Below, one piece after another: positions 49,134-61,321 of a stretch of DNA of 64,000 bases (positions are counted from its first letter, which is position 1; the number at the start of each line of letters is the position of its first letter). Both the position numbers and the translations under genes were made by a program. The notes under the pieces are model-generated. The model saw only the letters and a list, made by a program, of their open reading frames with translations, did no database searches and was not told the DNA's origin. Source of the DNA: Metarhizium brunneum (Eukaryota; Ascomycota; Sordariomycetes; Hypocreales; Clavicipitaceae); the NCBI RefSeq assembly GCF_013426205.1, contig NC_089422.1, positions 8,459,001-8,523,000 of the forward strand, given 5' to 3'.

Positions 49134-50222
49134 TTACATGACGACACCAGAGTTGGAGGCGATACGCTAGGCAGAGTCAGCTTTGGCCGGTGAAGGAGAT
49201 TTTGCGTGGAGGAACTTACGGGCCACAGCTCAGCGGCTTCCTTGCCGACGGGGCCGGTGATGGCGGAGCCCTTCATCTCGCCCTTGGGGTTGACGATCTG
49301 CGACCATGTTAGCAGTTGCGTGGTTTTATATTTTGGCGGTGCGCAAGATTTTTCGAGTTCTCCCGAGTCCATCCCCAGCTGGCAATTCGTGGAAAAAGCC
49401 AAGTGTCCCGTTTGGAAAACCCTCAAGTCTCGTGTGCCGCCTCGGAAGCAGGATGATGAACACGTACCACACCGGCGTTGTCCTCAAAGTACAGGAAGAC
49501 ACCGTCGAATCGCTTCCAGGGCTTGGACTGTCTGACGATGACGGCGGGGTGGACCTTCTTTCTCAGCTCGGGCTTTCCCTTCTTGACGGTGGCCATGACC
49601 ATGTCACCGACACCACCGGCGGGGAGACGGTTCAGGCGGGCGCCGATACCCTTGACCGAGATGATGTACAGGTTTCGGGCGCCCGAGTTGTCGGCGCAGT
49701 TCATGACGGCACCGCTGCGGAGCCGTGTTAGTTTCTTTTCTCCCTTTGCTTTTCGGGGCGCATCTTGGGTGCTCGGGGCAGGAGGTCGCGCGTGTCGGCG
49801 GAGGGGTCAAGGGACGTACACAGGGAGACCCAGGGTCATCTTAAGCTTGCCACCAGGGGCACCACGTCTGTACAGAACCAGTCAGTCGCGATTAATTCAT
49901 CATGGGACCTGTTGTGTGCCCGCCTGTTGAGTCTCGGGTATCTCGAATGGGCAGACGTCGAAAAAGTGCGAGTTTCAGGTATCAATTTTGCCGCCGAAAA
50001 TTCGTACGCGTCGAAATGCGCCGCAAGAGAATCTCTTGATTGCGAGTTTCCACCCCATCATTACCGCCCATAAATTCGTAAAAAAAAAAATCTGGTTGTC
50101 GATGGTTGTTCAAGGTCGTCTTCGGTTTGGTTTCCCAGTTTGTCCCTTCTCTTGCACGTCGCCAATTTGGATACTCGAGAATCACAGGCATTTTGCATAA
50201 TTACTTACGAGATCTTGGCCAT
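49134..50222 (-). CDS. rpl23: 60S ribosomal protein uL14 (Rpl23)
   Basis: Structural protein of the large cytosolic ribosomal subunit near the GTPase/bridge region. Five exons: 50222-50209 (14 nt), 49867-49820, 49714-49468, 49297-49220, 49166-49134. They give exactly 139 residues, the normal eukaryotic length. The start is [20 protein letters not shown], followed by [51 protein letters not shown] and [18 protein letters not shown]; the end is [10 protein letters not shown]. All five exons join in phase. The intron-dense 5' end is typical of fungal ribosomal-protein genes. Confidence 0.97.
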
Positions 50223-50641
50223 TGTGTCGGTTTGGTTGTGGCGTTAATTCGTGAGAAAATCTGCCGAGTCTCGGGTTGCCGTCGTGAGCTGGAGTCTCGG
50301 GTGAAAAAAAATCCAAGCAATCTGTGGGGTGAGAAACCCTATGGGAAGCGAGTGATGTCTCACGTGACGATAGGGACTTTATCAGTGCGCGGTGGGTGTT
50401 TCGTCATGCCCGGCCCCACCTCTAGCGTTTTTCTCTTTTGAGAGACTGGGTTGGTCCTTGACTCTTCCTTCCCTAGTTTCTCTTCGCAGCAGCTTCTCGT
50501 GTAAGTGAATGAAATCAGGAAAATGGCTGCAATTTAAGAAAGAGGCCTTGTTCACATTATTTTCTTTCCATATAAGTACGGAGTGCAATCTGCCCAATAT
50601 ATTGGAAAACTCAGGCATGCGAATTTGATGTGATTTTTGCC
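50223..50641. other. promoter of uL14
   Basis: About 420 bp between the uL14 start and the 3' end of the small upstream gene, with T/C-rich tracts and TACGGAGTG at 50577-50585. No further feature. Confidence 0.5.
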
Positions 50642-51010
50642 TCACGGTTTTTTCGTCTCATGAACCGAAGCCGTTCCCCCTTCCTGATTCTCGACCTTCT
50701 TGGTTGATCCCACGTCGACCCACGACCCTTCCGCAGCTGTCCCTCCTGAAGCGCCGGGTGCTTGCACATCCACCCAATCACCGTCGGTCTTCCCTTTGCC
50801 CGTTTTGTCCTCTGCCTGATGTGCTGGGGCGTCCTCTGCGACTTTTGCCGTGGACGTGTCTTGCGTGGAACCCGCGACTTTCAACATCCTGTCGGCCAAT
50901 TCCTCCTCCTCGAGGAACCGATCAATGTTATGCCTGCGTCTCATTATTAAATCTGGGTAGATTATTCCGCTCGAGAGGATATTAACTAACCTTGGTCTGG
51001 AGCCAGACAT
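50642..51010 (-). CDS. small conserved-looking protein with two WVDV motifs, 103 residues
   Basis: Two exons (51010-50991, 50933-50642) joined by an intron with a GTTAGT donor and CGCAG acceptor; the frame also stays open through the intron, so an unspliced reading of 122 residues exists. The spliced start MSGSRPRHNIDRFLEEEELA gives a compact helix-forming N-terminus, which I think is conserved among filamentous ascomycetes, though I cannot name it. The C-terminal half is disordered and contains GDWVDV and GSWVDV, each flanked by Asp, Glu or Gly. W-x-x-V after acidic residues fits the core Atg8-interacting motif; that reading is an inference only. No signal peptide or membrane segment. Confidence 0.65.
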   Translation of the reverse strand: MSGSRPRLVNILSSGIIYPDLIMRRRHNIDRFLEEEELADRMLKVAGSTQDTSTAKVAEDAPAHQAEDKTGKGKTDGDWVDVQAPGASGGTAAEGSWVDVGSTKKVENQEGGTASVHETKKP

Positions 51011-52070
51011 GGTGAGATGGCAGGCAGCCTACTGTTTGAAAAAGATGTGTTGTGTTGAGAAACTTTTCGTAAACCATCTGACGCCATCGCGACCATCGCT
51101 TAAATTTACGTGAGGCCAGAGTGCGTCCAAGATTATTAGCATTGATGCGGCTCTGGTTGAATAGCGAAATGGCTGCAGATGTTCATGTATCCAGTCGGCA
51201 CTCCCTCCGACAGACGATATTTGTCGGTACCCGCCACCAGTCCATCTATACTTGACGGCCGCCCTGGTGACTGACACTCGGCTTGTTCCTTGAAAGATGG
51301 CGCGGGATTTGGACGGCAAAAAAATTAAGCCAAAGAAGGACCATGATGCATGGTTTCACACACGTTGTCGCGACGCTAATGCGGAAACCTTCCAGTTTGT
51401 ATATCGCTCCGCCAACCACGCTTCCCCATATTGGCCAATCACCAAATGTGGTGGAATGCGACACAGCAGATTCTGCCAGTCAAGTCGAGCAGATCCATGC
51501 ACGATTGCGAAATCCTGTCGCAAGAACTGTAAGTTATGAGGGAATGAGGTGAAGATGAAGACGATGATGCCGGGTATGGAGATCTAGAGCTGGTGTCATT
51601 GTCGAAAGTATATCTTGACGCTGGAGGTTTCTTGTTATATGGACTCATATGGGCTGCCCCTGGCTGCCCTCCTTACCAGCACTTGAATCATGAACTTGTA
51701 AATTATATCGAGGGTCATTTACACCGGAAGCATGCCGGGCCAAGGACGGACTGCCGGTGGGGCCCTATCCGATGCGGCTTGTCTCCCACCGACAGGACAG
51801 AGCGGTCGGTTAGAGAATGAGTGCAAACGGAAACAAAGAGGATCATTTGATAGACACTATTAGGGGCCAAAATGTGTGAAACAAGAATAATAATTCCGAG
51901 TATAAGGCGGAGTGGGATGGTAGATGCTCTGGTAGACGGCGCGCAGCGCATCTTGGAACGGACAGCTATGAAGAACTTCACTTCAATTAAAATACATCAA
52001 TTCGATAATACGGATCTATAAAGGAGAATAACGACGCTCATCCGCAACAAAGCACCACCAACGTGAGTTG
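51011..52070. other. intergenic region upstream of tRNA-Lys
   Basis: About 1.06 kb. An open frame at 51299-51539 begins with ATG but matches nothing I know and ends near a GTAAGT, so I do not call it. No other feature seen. Confidence 0.5.
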
Positions 52071-52155
52071 GCCCGGTTAGCTCAATCGGTAGAGCGTGAG
52101 ACTCTTACGAGTACACGAAATCTCAAGGTTGCGGGTTCGACCCCCGCATCGGGCT
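52071..52155 (+). tRNA. tRNA-Lys(CUU) with 12-nt intron
   Basis: 85 nt. Acceptor stem GCCCGGT pairs with ATCGGGC (one G:T), D arm GCTCAATCGGTAGAGC, anticodon stem TGAGA/TCTCA, T arm GCGGG-TTCGACC-CCCGC, discriminator T. Anticodon CTT at 52104-52106 decodes AAG (Lys). An intron of 12 nt (CGAGTACACGAA, 52108-52119) sits one base after the anticodon, the canonical nuclear tRNA position; removing it leaves 73 nt. Internal A and B boxes are intact (GGTTCGACC). A T4 run (52155-52158) and a T6 run at 52190-52195 can serve as RNA polymerase III terminators. Confidence 0.97.
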
Positions 52156-54023
52156 TTTCCTATAGTTCCATTCTTCGATTGGCAATTAATTTTTTGTCCC
52201 TTTTGGGGGACATTACTTTTTTGCAATTAATATTGCTCTCGACTGTGCTGGTTGGTGCATGCCTGTCTGTGTGTACTTGCTTGTATTATATCGCCTATAT
52301 CGAAGTACTTTTTTCCCTTTAAAGTTGATTGCCTTGGGCTCTTCACATTCCGGCTTATGATTAGGCCAGTGATACGTTGTGCCAAGAGAGATTTCCAGAG
52401 CGTCAATGATGTGAAGCGCGAAACGGAATTGCAGCACAATACGGAGTACAGAACATGAAATTTGCTACGTATAATGATGCATGAGAACGTGTACAAATGA
52501 CTCATACCAAATCATCAATCTAAATTTTTTCCCTTCAGCATTAATACGGCTCCAACAGGCAGCTACAGACGTCCCGATCATGGTCGGCCAAGGCCCTGAT
52601 AGACTCGGAAGCCAAGCACCGTCGCTGGACGTGTTGGATCTGCAGCACTAGACTCCACGTCGATTGATCCGTTCTGATTCTCCGTTGATGGGCGGCATGG
52701 CTTTGAGCCCACATGGTTACAGAGGTCGAAATCACATTTTTGGAAAGCCTTCAAAATGTTGGTTTTGATGGCAAGTTCGCAATGGCAGTGGCGGACTACC
52801 CCCATGCTGCCACATGCTAGTCGGTGCCACAAGGTCCCATTGATGCACACGGCACGAGAAAGATGCTGGTGTAGAAGACGGCGTGTTTAAGGTTTCCAAG
52901 GTTTCAAAAACGGATGGACGGACTGTGGTGACATGGTAGAGAGGAGAGCAGATACGTATCGCAGTCAAGAGCGGTACCGTCACCATCATCATCATCAGTG
53001 TGCAAAACCGTGGATGTGTTGGGCCGCAGTATCATGTAAACCATGGATTGATGCTCTCAGTAAGGCGCAAGGACAAGAACAGCATTCGTTGGGTGGAGGA
53101 CAGAACATTGAACTTGACGCCACATTCTGGAGCCCAGTGCTGGCTATCAATTGATGGCCCCAGTTCTCGTCGCTGTTTAGCGCGCAATAAGGTACGGAGT
53201 TGCCAGCCCTAAATCCTAATTCCATCCATGTCACATCAATTCTTCCATGTCAGCGTGTCCGGTCGATGGTACGGAGTACTACTCAGTACTACCAGTATTG
53301 CTGTAACCCCCGCTCTGAGCCGCCCCGAAGAAAAAGGCTCAGTGGATCAGTGGGACCTTGGACGATTGACCCAACATTTGGAGATCAGATCAGCGTGCAC
53401 AGGTGATTTTGACCTTGTCAAGATTCTATTCATCAGCGGGTCAAGTCCAGCAATAGGGACGGACACGGTTGAATCACTTGAGTGACTTTGGGCCGACATG
53501 GAGCTTGTGGGAGCGCTCGAGGTTTGACGACCGGCTCCATGTCTCGACCAGACGTTACTCGTCGATTTGTAACATGACTACTCCGTATCCTCATTCCCAT
53601 GCCGCGATGCACGAGCACATGCATGTCAATGTTGGGCCCGGCTTGTGGTGCCAGACGCGGCGAATTCCTCCCCGTGCTTCTCTGAGAAAAGTCCCACAAC
53701 CCTCGCCTCTCACATCTGGACGGTTTTGTTCATGTCAAGTCAAGCCTTGCCACTCCCCCACACGTATTCTCTCCTTGACTGCGTGAGCACCCAGTGAGTC
53801 TTGGCCTTGACGTTTCACCGTTGGACGTCGTCGCCAGCCAACTCTGGCCATCCATCTTCACAGACGCTCCTTCTCAGCCCTTGGACACCCAAGTCGGTCG
53901 CCGAAGGCATCGCCGATGTCGCCCTAGACGACAGCTCGCCGCACCCGCCCTCACGGCGAATCGCCAGATGCTCTCTGTTGTCTGGTCCCTGTACCTGGCC
54001 GCGCGGGAATCACAAAACTCGCC
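52156..54023. other. 1.9-kb intergenic region with TACGGAGTA words
   Basis: No supportable gene. TACGGAGTA or its reverse complement occurs at 52440-52448, 53270-53278 and 53579-53587, and TACGGAGTT at 53193-53201. A segment at 52602-52624 faintly resembles 5S rRNA. The final 250 nt are the C-rich leader of the Zn2Cys6 gene. Confidence 0.5.
52190..52195 (+). terminator. likely RNA polymerase III terminator (T6)
   Basis: Six T residues 35 nt downstream of the tRNA. The nearer T4 at 52155-52158 may act first. Confidence 0.4.
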
Positions 54024-56981
54024 ATGACAAACTCATTCAACTTCAATAACATTGGCCAGCGTCAGGACGGCGTCGACAACACCAATATGCCCTCGCCGAC
54101 CTCGCCGACCCAAGACGCCGGACAAGCGTCGTCCTCGTCTCATCACCAGTCGGGAAATGTCACCGTGTATCCCACCACAGGCCCCGATTCGTATACCAGC
54201 CCGATACTGGCCCCGGGGAGCTCTGGGCAGCCTGCCTTGAATCCCAGATCATGTGTCACCTGTCGCCGGCGCAAGGTTCGTTGCGACAAGCAGATGCCCT
54301 GCTCCAACTGTCGCCGCGCACAGATTCCATGCGTCTTCCCTGCGCCGGGGCGTGCGCCTCGCCAGCCTCGACCCAAGGACCCCAATGCACCGCCCAAGAC
54401 GTCGAGCCACCGGGAGGCCGAGCTGGTCAAGAGACTGAGGAAGCTCGAGGGCATCGTGGAAGAGCTGAGCGGCCAGATTGACGAGCCTGCTGCCCGGGGC
54501 CCCTCGACCACAGCCTCGCCGGACATGCAGTCTGGCATGGAGGGCTTGTCGCTGCGTCACATGCCGGGCACCTTGGATCACATCGCTGGCCAGGAAGGCA
54601 GCCCGAGAGGGACCGACTCGTCGGCTGGCCACAGTGGTGAAGCCGGCCGGAAAGAGAAGCAGCCAAATTTTGGTCGTTTGGTGTCGGATGACCAACGAGG
54701 CACGTCTCGATATGTGAGCAGCGGATTCTGGTCAAAGCTCAATGATGAGGTATGTCGCCCAAGCCAAATCCATCTCCTTCCATGTCTGTACCATGGGAGC
54801 TGACTTCTGATGCTTTTGCTTTTCAGCTGGACGCTATTCGTGAGGAAACTCAACTCCTCACAGGCGAAGAAGACGCTGAAGATTCAGACTTTGAGGGAAC
54901 GCCAACGGACTCGCCATCCACAGGCTTTGGCAACATCACGGATCACCAGGGATTCATCCTGGGCTACCGATCGGCGGATGTGGATTTGCAAAAATGCCAC
55001 CCGCTACCATCTCATGCCAGCTTCTTGTGGTCAGTGTACCAGGAGAATGTTGAGCCTCTCATTAAACTGCTGCACGTCCCGTCCGTCGAGCTCATCATCA
55101 GCGATGCGAGGAGGAACCACGGCAAGCTTACGCCCGGTAATGAGGCGCTGGTATTTGCCATCTACTTTGCAGCCATCACCTCACTTGAGCCGGATGAGGT
55201 GAGAATTCTCACATCCTCCTCACTTCCCTCACTAGAGCCTTCACTGGTTGCTAACCGTCGCGCTCCAGGTTCAAGCCAACTTTGACGCAAACAAAGATGA
55301 CATGCTCGCTCAATATCGCTTTGCCGTGGAGCAATCCCTAGCCAAAGCCAACTTCCTCGATACGTCAGATCTTGCGGTCCTTCAATCATTCACCCTCTTT
55401 CTCATAGTCGTAAGACGCCACGATGAGAGCCGTTTCTCTTGGGCATTGACTGGACTGGTAATCCGCATTGCACAGGGGATGGGTCTACACAGAGATGGCA
55501 CTCATTTGAGGTTGTCTCCGTTCGAGACAGAGATTCGAAGACGTATTTGGTGGGCAATTTTAGTCTTGGACCTCCGATCTGCTGAGGAACTAGGAACAGA
55601 CATGACCATTAGCGAGCGATCTTACGACACTTTGAAGCCGAGCAACATCAACGACTCAGATATCAGCCCCGGCAGTACCGAATTCCCCGTTCCTCGAGAA
55701 GGGAGATCAGACTGCGCCGTTTCTATCGTTAGATGCGAGATTTGTGGGCTCTCTAGACGTCTCGTCGCCGCTGCCTCGGCCATGTCATCTCTTTGTCCTG
55801 GCGTCGACCAAAGCAGCATAGCTGAGCGAGAGCGCATGTTGATCGAGGTGTATCAGCGTGTGGAACACAAGTTTCTCCAGCACGTTCTGGACGAGACAGA
55901 TCCGCTGTATTGGGTAGCAGCCATGATTGCCCGCGTCATCGTGGCCAAGATGTGCCTTGTCATCTACCATCCTATGCTCTTCCCCGGCTCCGAGTACGAA
56001 CTCACAGACGAGATCCGTCAGCGAATTTATGTGGCTGCTATTGAGGTTATCGAGTACGGCCACAAGCTCAACACGGATCCTCGATGCAAGCAGTACCGGT
56101 GGTTGTTCAAGACGTACACAAACTGGCACGCCATCGCCTACACCTTGATTGAAACATGTCGACGCCCATGGACAGCCCTTGTTGAACGTGGTTGGGACGC
56201 CATCAATGGCTACGACATCGATCCTCTTGAACTAGCCAAAAGGGCAGATCACGCCGCAGTCTTTCTCCCGCTACGAAAGCTATTCGCCAAAGCCCGCAAA
56301 CACCGTGAATCAGAACTCGCTCGCCTCAAAGCAAACCAAGACGAAGCCCGTCGGCTCGATTTTGCAGAGCGCATGAACCCAGCACAAGCACGTTTTGGTC
56401 CCGTCCCTGGCGCTGAAAACGTCATGGAACAAATGCGCGAGAAGTGGTGGTCTCTCGTTCGCCCAGACGGTTCCAGTCCCATGCCGTCATATTCCATCGC
56501 CCGCCAACCCCCTCCCCCTCAGGAGCCCGCGTCTGCGACAGCTGCCTCTGGCAACGATACACTGAAACCACCGGGCAACATCCCTGTACAGCTTAACCTG
56601 TCTAGCGCGGCAATGGAATATATGAACGAACTCATGGCACAGCCAAACCCAAATGTGGCTGAATTCTGGCGGATAGACAACATTGCAAACAATGGCGGCA
56701 ATCTGGGCTCATCGGGGTCGGCTCCGTCTGCCCCTATGCCCCTTCAGAATGAGATGAGCGAGGATATTCTTCGACAGCAGGCACTCATGTTGCAGGCGCA
56801 GCCATCCAAGGATGATGGTCTGACGCCATATTTGTGGAGTGATCCGTTTACTGTGATGAATACACAGTTTGATGTGACGGAGGATGCGGATATGCTGGGG
56901 GATGATTTCGATTGGCAGGATTGGAGTCAAAGCATCAGGGGGTTGGAGATGGGGAGTACGCAGAAACATGAGGGTTGGTGA
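54024..56981 (+). CDS. Zn2Cys6 transcription factor with fungal-specific TF domain
   Basis: Nuclear regulator of 936 residues, exons 54024-54749, 54827-55198, 55269-56981, all phase 0. The Zn2Cys6 binuclear cluster is CVTCRRRKVRCDKQMPCSNC followed by RRAQIPC, starting at Cys77. A short linker and a coiled-coil (REAELVKRLRKLEGIVEELSG, about 133-153) follow, suggesting a dimer. The fungal-specific middle homology region covers about residues 270-620, including HPLPSHASFLWSVYQENVEP, RIAQGMGLHRDGTHLRLSPF and ETEIRRRIWW. A Gln/Pro-rich tail with an acidic end (TEDADMLGDDFDWQDW) is a plausible activation domain. Target genes cannot be inferred. Confidence 0.93.
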
Positions 56982-57646
56982 AGCAAAAGGAAAATCAACA
57001 GGACCGACTGATGGGGCCGTGGTGTTTGGGTGTATTGTTCCTTGGGGGCGTTTGCTGCTGTGCATGTACGATAAATTTGAGGGAATTCGGTGGGATATGA
57101 GTTTTGGTGTTTTGGCATTGATGAGAAAACCTATACCACTTACTTAGTATGAATTTAAAGTTCGCGTCACCATAAACTTAGATGGTCGCTTTGCGAATTT
57201 ACGGTGATAAAAATCTTCCAGGGAAAAAAATCTAGATGGTCTCGAGAGGGAGATTTGAGAATGTCTTCTCCTGGTCGTGTATAGTGTAGGGGAATGTACA
57301 AGACATGATCCACATCTTGATCAACCGAGGTACCTTGGAGGCTTGGACGTGGTAGACTAGGATCGGATAACGCGTTTATTCGAATATTTTTCGGCGTCGT
57401 GGAATGCGTGAAAACGATCATTAGGCCCTATTGATGTACAACCTGCCACTCTGTTAATTGATGCCTGATGCTCTTAAAGTCTCGGAGAAATGAAATCGTC
57501 ATTCTGGCCCACTTTTATTTTCGATCTCAGCTGGCAACTGCGAGACCCATCCCGACCTTTGTTTACTTGCTGTATGCATCATTCTCCAACCTTTTTGCGA
57601 AACAAGGTCGACGATAACAGAAACGAAGAACTTTTCAAGTGCTGCA
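56982..57646. other. intergenic region, Zn2Cys6 factor to cactin
   Basis: About 660 bp. No gene seen on either strand; promoter of the cactin gene presumed in the last 200 nt. Confidence 0.5.
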
Positions 57647-59167
57647 ATGGATCCTGGTCGCCGGGTAATGATTGACGACCGGAGGCCTCCCAGTCGCCGT
57701 GATGCAACATCTGCCCGCGCCGACGCGTACAACCGAATCTCGAAATCCACAAAACCCGGGCCTTCCAAGACGGCTCAAAATGCAGCCAAGTATCTCACAG
57801 AAGAAGAGCAGTCGAGGAAGTTCGTAGCGGATGAAGATAAATTTGTGCTGAAACAGTCCAAGAAGAAGGCAGACATCCGGGTTCGTGAGGGACGAGCAAA
57901 ACCAATCGACCGGCTCGCCTTCAATCTGCGCTATATTGACGAGGAACGAGATGTTTTCGATGACGATGAGGGCGATATGGATATCCAGCTCGATGCACCG
58001 GAAGTGATTGTCCAGGGGTTGACCTTGGCTCAACTCAAGGAACTCGAATCGGATATTTCTTCCTATCACATACTTGAGACGGACAGACGAAATCGACAAT
58101 ACTGGGAAGCTTTGCGTGCAATCTGCGTGGACCTGAAGTCGAAAGTCGATACGAATACTCGAGATGGGCGTGTGGTGAATAGCGTCGTGGACGATATTGA
58201 TCGCATTCTAAGCCCAAAATCGTATGATCAATTAGAGGCCCTGGAGAAGCAAATCAAGACCAAGTTGCAGACTGATGAAAATATCGACACCGATTACTGG
58301 GAACAGTTGTTGCGCCATCTTTTGGTTTGGAAGTCCAAGGCTACCTTGACGCGAATTTACAATGAGATCAAAGAGAAGCGGGCTGAGATGCTGAAAACAC
58401 GAGGGCCAGTAGCACGACCGAAACAAGACGCAAAAGCAATTTCAAATGCAGCCGTCCCTTCTGAACCGCAACCTTCTCCTCAGCCGGTGGCGAATGAAGA
58501 TGCCTCCAACGTCACCAACGCCCTCTACGACCGAGAAGCCGCGAGAGGTGTCTCCGAGAATGAAGAGATTTTTAATGCGGAAGAACAAGTACCTACTGGC
58601 TCGAAACCTCAATGGGCAGACACATACACAGCACGCAAGCCGAGATACTTCAACAGAGTCCAGATGGGGTACGAATGGAATAAATACAACCAAACCCATT
58701 ACGACCACGACAATCCGCCCCCAAAAGTCGTTCAGGGATACAAGTTTAATATATTTTATCCTGATCTTATTGATAAAACGAAAGCACCCACTTTCAAGAT
58801 CATCCGCGAGCATGGAAGGCGGAAAGGGGAGTCGTTTGCAGCGGCTGGTGAAGCCGATACATGCCTTATTCGATTCATAGCGGGACCGCCTTATGAGGAT
58901 ATTGCCTTTCGAATTGTGGACAGAGAATGGGATTATAGTGCAAAGAGGGAGCGTGGATTCAAGAGTTCGTTTGAAAAGGTATGGCTAAATCTAGCAATTC
59001 TTTGACTAGGCTCGATTCTCAATGCAGGATTTGTCACGTACTAATTTCTGTCAAGGGCATCTTGCAACTGCATTTTCAGTTCAAAAAGGTAAGCGCTCGC
59101 AGGCCCCCCCAAAGTTGTTCTGGAAAGGCGGCTAATCTGAGCCCTGCAGATATTCTACCGCAAGTAG
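57647..59167 (+). CDS. cactin (splicing-associated protein)
   Basis: Cactin homolog of 460 residues; in fission yeast and animals cactin associates with the spliceosome and supports splicing and telomere/cohesion functions. Three exons: 57647-58978, 59056-59088 (33 nt), 59150-59167 (18 nt). Marks: YLTEEEQSRKFVADEDKFVL, VREGRAKPIDRLAFNLRYID, YWEALRAICVDLK, then a less conserved acidic middle, and the conserved C-terminal block RKPRYFNRVQMGYEWNKYNQTHYD, PPKVVQGYKFNIFYPDLIDK, and ILQLHFQFKK. The two tiny terminal exons restore the family end GILQLHFQFKKIFYRK. The second intron ends TCAAG rather than YAG, a weak acceptor preceded by a CTAAT branch site. Confidence 0.93.
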
Positions 59168-61321
59168 ACTGGGAAGATGTTTGCAGGCTTGCATGGTTTC
59201 CTCAGCCGCACAGTCGTTTGCCGAGGCGCGGCCGCTTGAATGACATCCGATTGAGTAGCGGAGTGGCCGGGGGGGAGCGACTCACTGATCGTCTCTGCAG
59301 GACCATCTTACTTACATGGTGTTGACGTGCTGCTATTTACTTGGGATGAAAACCACAATATGCAGGCTCTGGGCAACGCAATTTGTCCAAATAGATCACC
59401 AAGGCTCTGCTTATCGGTTGTTGACTTCCCGTCGATCCTTTGTGCCACGCTGCTGGCGTGCAGCCGTGCCTCATGTTCATCCCTGATTCTTTATTACTTG
59501 CATTCGCTGTCCCCACCATGTATCAGACAGATACCGGCGTCGTCGTCATTTGACAACGCAGGTATGGGCCGTACCTACTTTCTTTTGACCAGCGTGTCGG
59601 TGTAAGGGGCCGCACTGCCCACCCACGCCCATGACCATGAGATGGATCCCACGGAATTCTTTACTTTTTTTTTCTTCGGCACTGTTCGTTAGATGCACTA
59701 CTGGTGGCTGAATTCTCAGACGCAGGGGGGATGTCACATATTGGACACTGTCTGGATTGGTGCGGTGTCGCCTGGTGGAATCTGCTGTTTGGCAACCAAG
59801 GTCCTCTCTATCACAAGAGCTGGGATCGAGGCGTAATACATGACCAAACTAAGTACCTGCAGCCGAATCTTACATGCATCCCTGATCTACTCTTCGGGGG
59901 TTTTCCCGCCAACTCGAGCTGCTCGACAAGGATCACGGCCCAGCCTGCTGAGGCGGGTTGAGGGTTCGTGGACAAGGAGCCTGATTCTAGAAACTCGTCG
60001 TCTTCCCTGCATGCTGCATCTCTGGAAAACTTTGGAGCACCATGCTATTGGGTTCCAGCCCTCCGGGTTGCGGCTAACGCTGGATGTTGATCTGAGATGG
60101 CCTGCATGGACGGTTTCCTGGCGACCATCAAGATGCGAAGGTGTACAACTTCTGCCGCGCGCAGGCCTCAATGACTTCAGAGATGGGAAGACGGAGCCTT
60201 ACGCTCCCCAAGTGCAGTCATTTCCAACGACTTGGCCTCCCCCAGTGTCTCCCAATGCCCTCCTGGTTACACAAGCCTTCGTTTGGTGAAATCGTCCAGG
60301 CTCATTTACAGCTTTGCCCTGTCTCACAGCCCTCTGGTCGAAATCCTTGCTTGATTGCCCACCCCGGACACACCTCACCAGGCCCAACCGCCACACGCCC
60401 CTACGAAGGGTCTGTGTCTGTGTCTGTGAGGACGAGGGCGAACCGCACACCTCACCTCTTGGTCTCGCGGGCCCATCCGAAAGGACGACTTGCTCGAGAT
60501 GCATGCCGAACGTTAGACGTTGAGGTTTTGTGCCAATTTTTGGGCAGGAGAGGAAGGGCCATGGCCATCAGCCGGCCCGTCTACGGTGCCATGCCCCGAA
60601 TACCAGGTTTACCTTGTCCGTGCTCAGCGCATCCAGATGTGCGCACAAATGGAGGTACACACGTGCGTGCGTGCATACTGAATACCTACGACACAGAAAC
60701 ATGGGTCGACTGGTGTTTTTTCTCGAGTGTACTACATTGGTGAATGCTTGTATCAGGCTACTCAGGCTCAAGCCCCTTTGCCATGGTGCACGCCCTCCCC
60801 AGAACGGCCGGCTTGGTGCCCGCCAACAGACTTGGATGGATAGGACAACGCCCAGGCAAGAAGTTGTCGGCGAGAGCCATGGCTTCAAGGCTAGTTGAGG
60901 CAGTTGATTCCTATTATAACGACTTCTCAGTCCATTTGAAAGAACCCGGCCACCTTCCTGTATTTTTTTTCATTCCTAGATACCGCGGGTCGAGACGATT
61001 TATATGCGCCTTTGTTGCGGCTGGCAAAGCACCCCTTTCTCGTTATATCCCTACATTGCTGTTCTTGATCTCAACGGGTCCTCTTATACAACTGAGTCAA
61101 CTTGTGCAGTGTGTTACCGCTGCATGTGACGACCATCGACACCTATCAAGCGCTCCGACGTGCATCTCCAATCCACATATACACATCTACGCGCAGAATA
61201 GCACCACTTCATTTGTCTAGCCAAGGCGGACATATACGGAGGACGCTCTGCCTTTGGACGGGAAGACCGGACGGGAAGTACAGCCGTGTGAGCTTCGGCC
61301 TTGGTTGACCTCCAAAGACAG
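59168..61321. other. 2.1-kb intergenic region
   Basis: No credible gene on either strand despite several open frames of 80-200 codons, none with recognisable motifs or protein-like composition. It probably includes a long promoter and leader for the forkhead gene. Confidence 0.5.

Noticed and set aside
51299..51539. Short plus-strand frame beginning MARDLDGKKIKPKKDH, ending close to a GTAAGT.
   Set aside because: No recognised family, only about 80 residues, and no downstream exon continues it convincingly. Left uncalled.
52602..52624. Segment resembling eukaryotic 5S rRNA (GACTCGGAAGCCAAGCACCG).
   Set aside because: Matches only about 23 bases of the animal-type 5S pattern; the flanks do not form the other 5S helices and fungal 5S differs in this region. 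Probably chance or a fragment.
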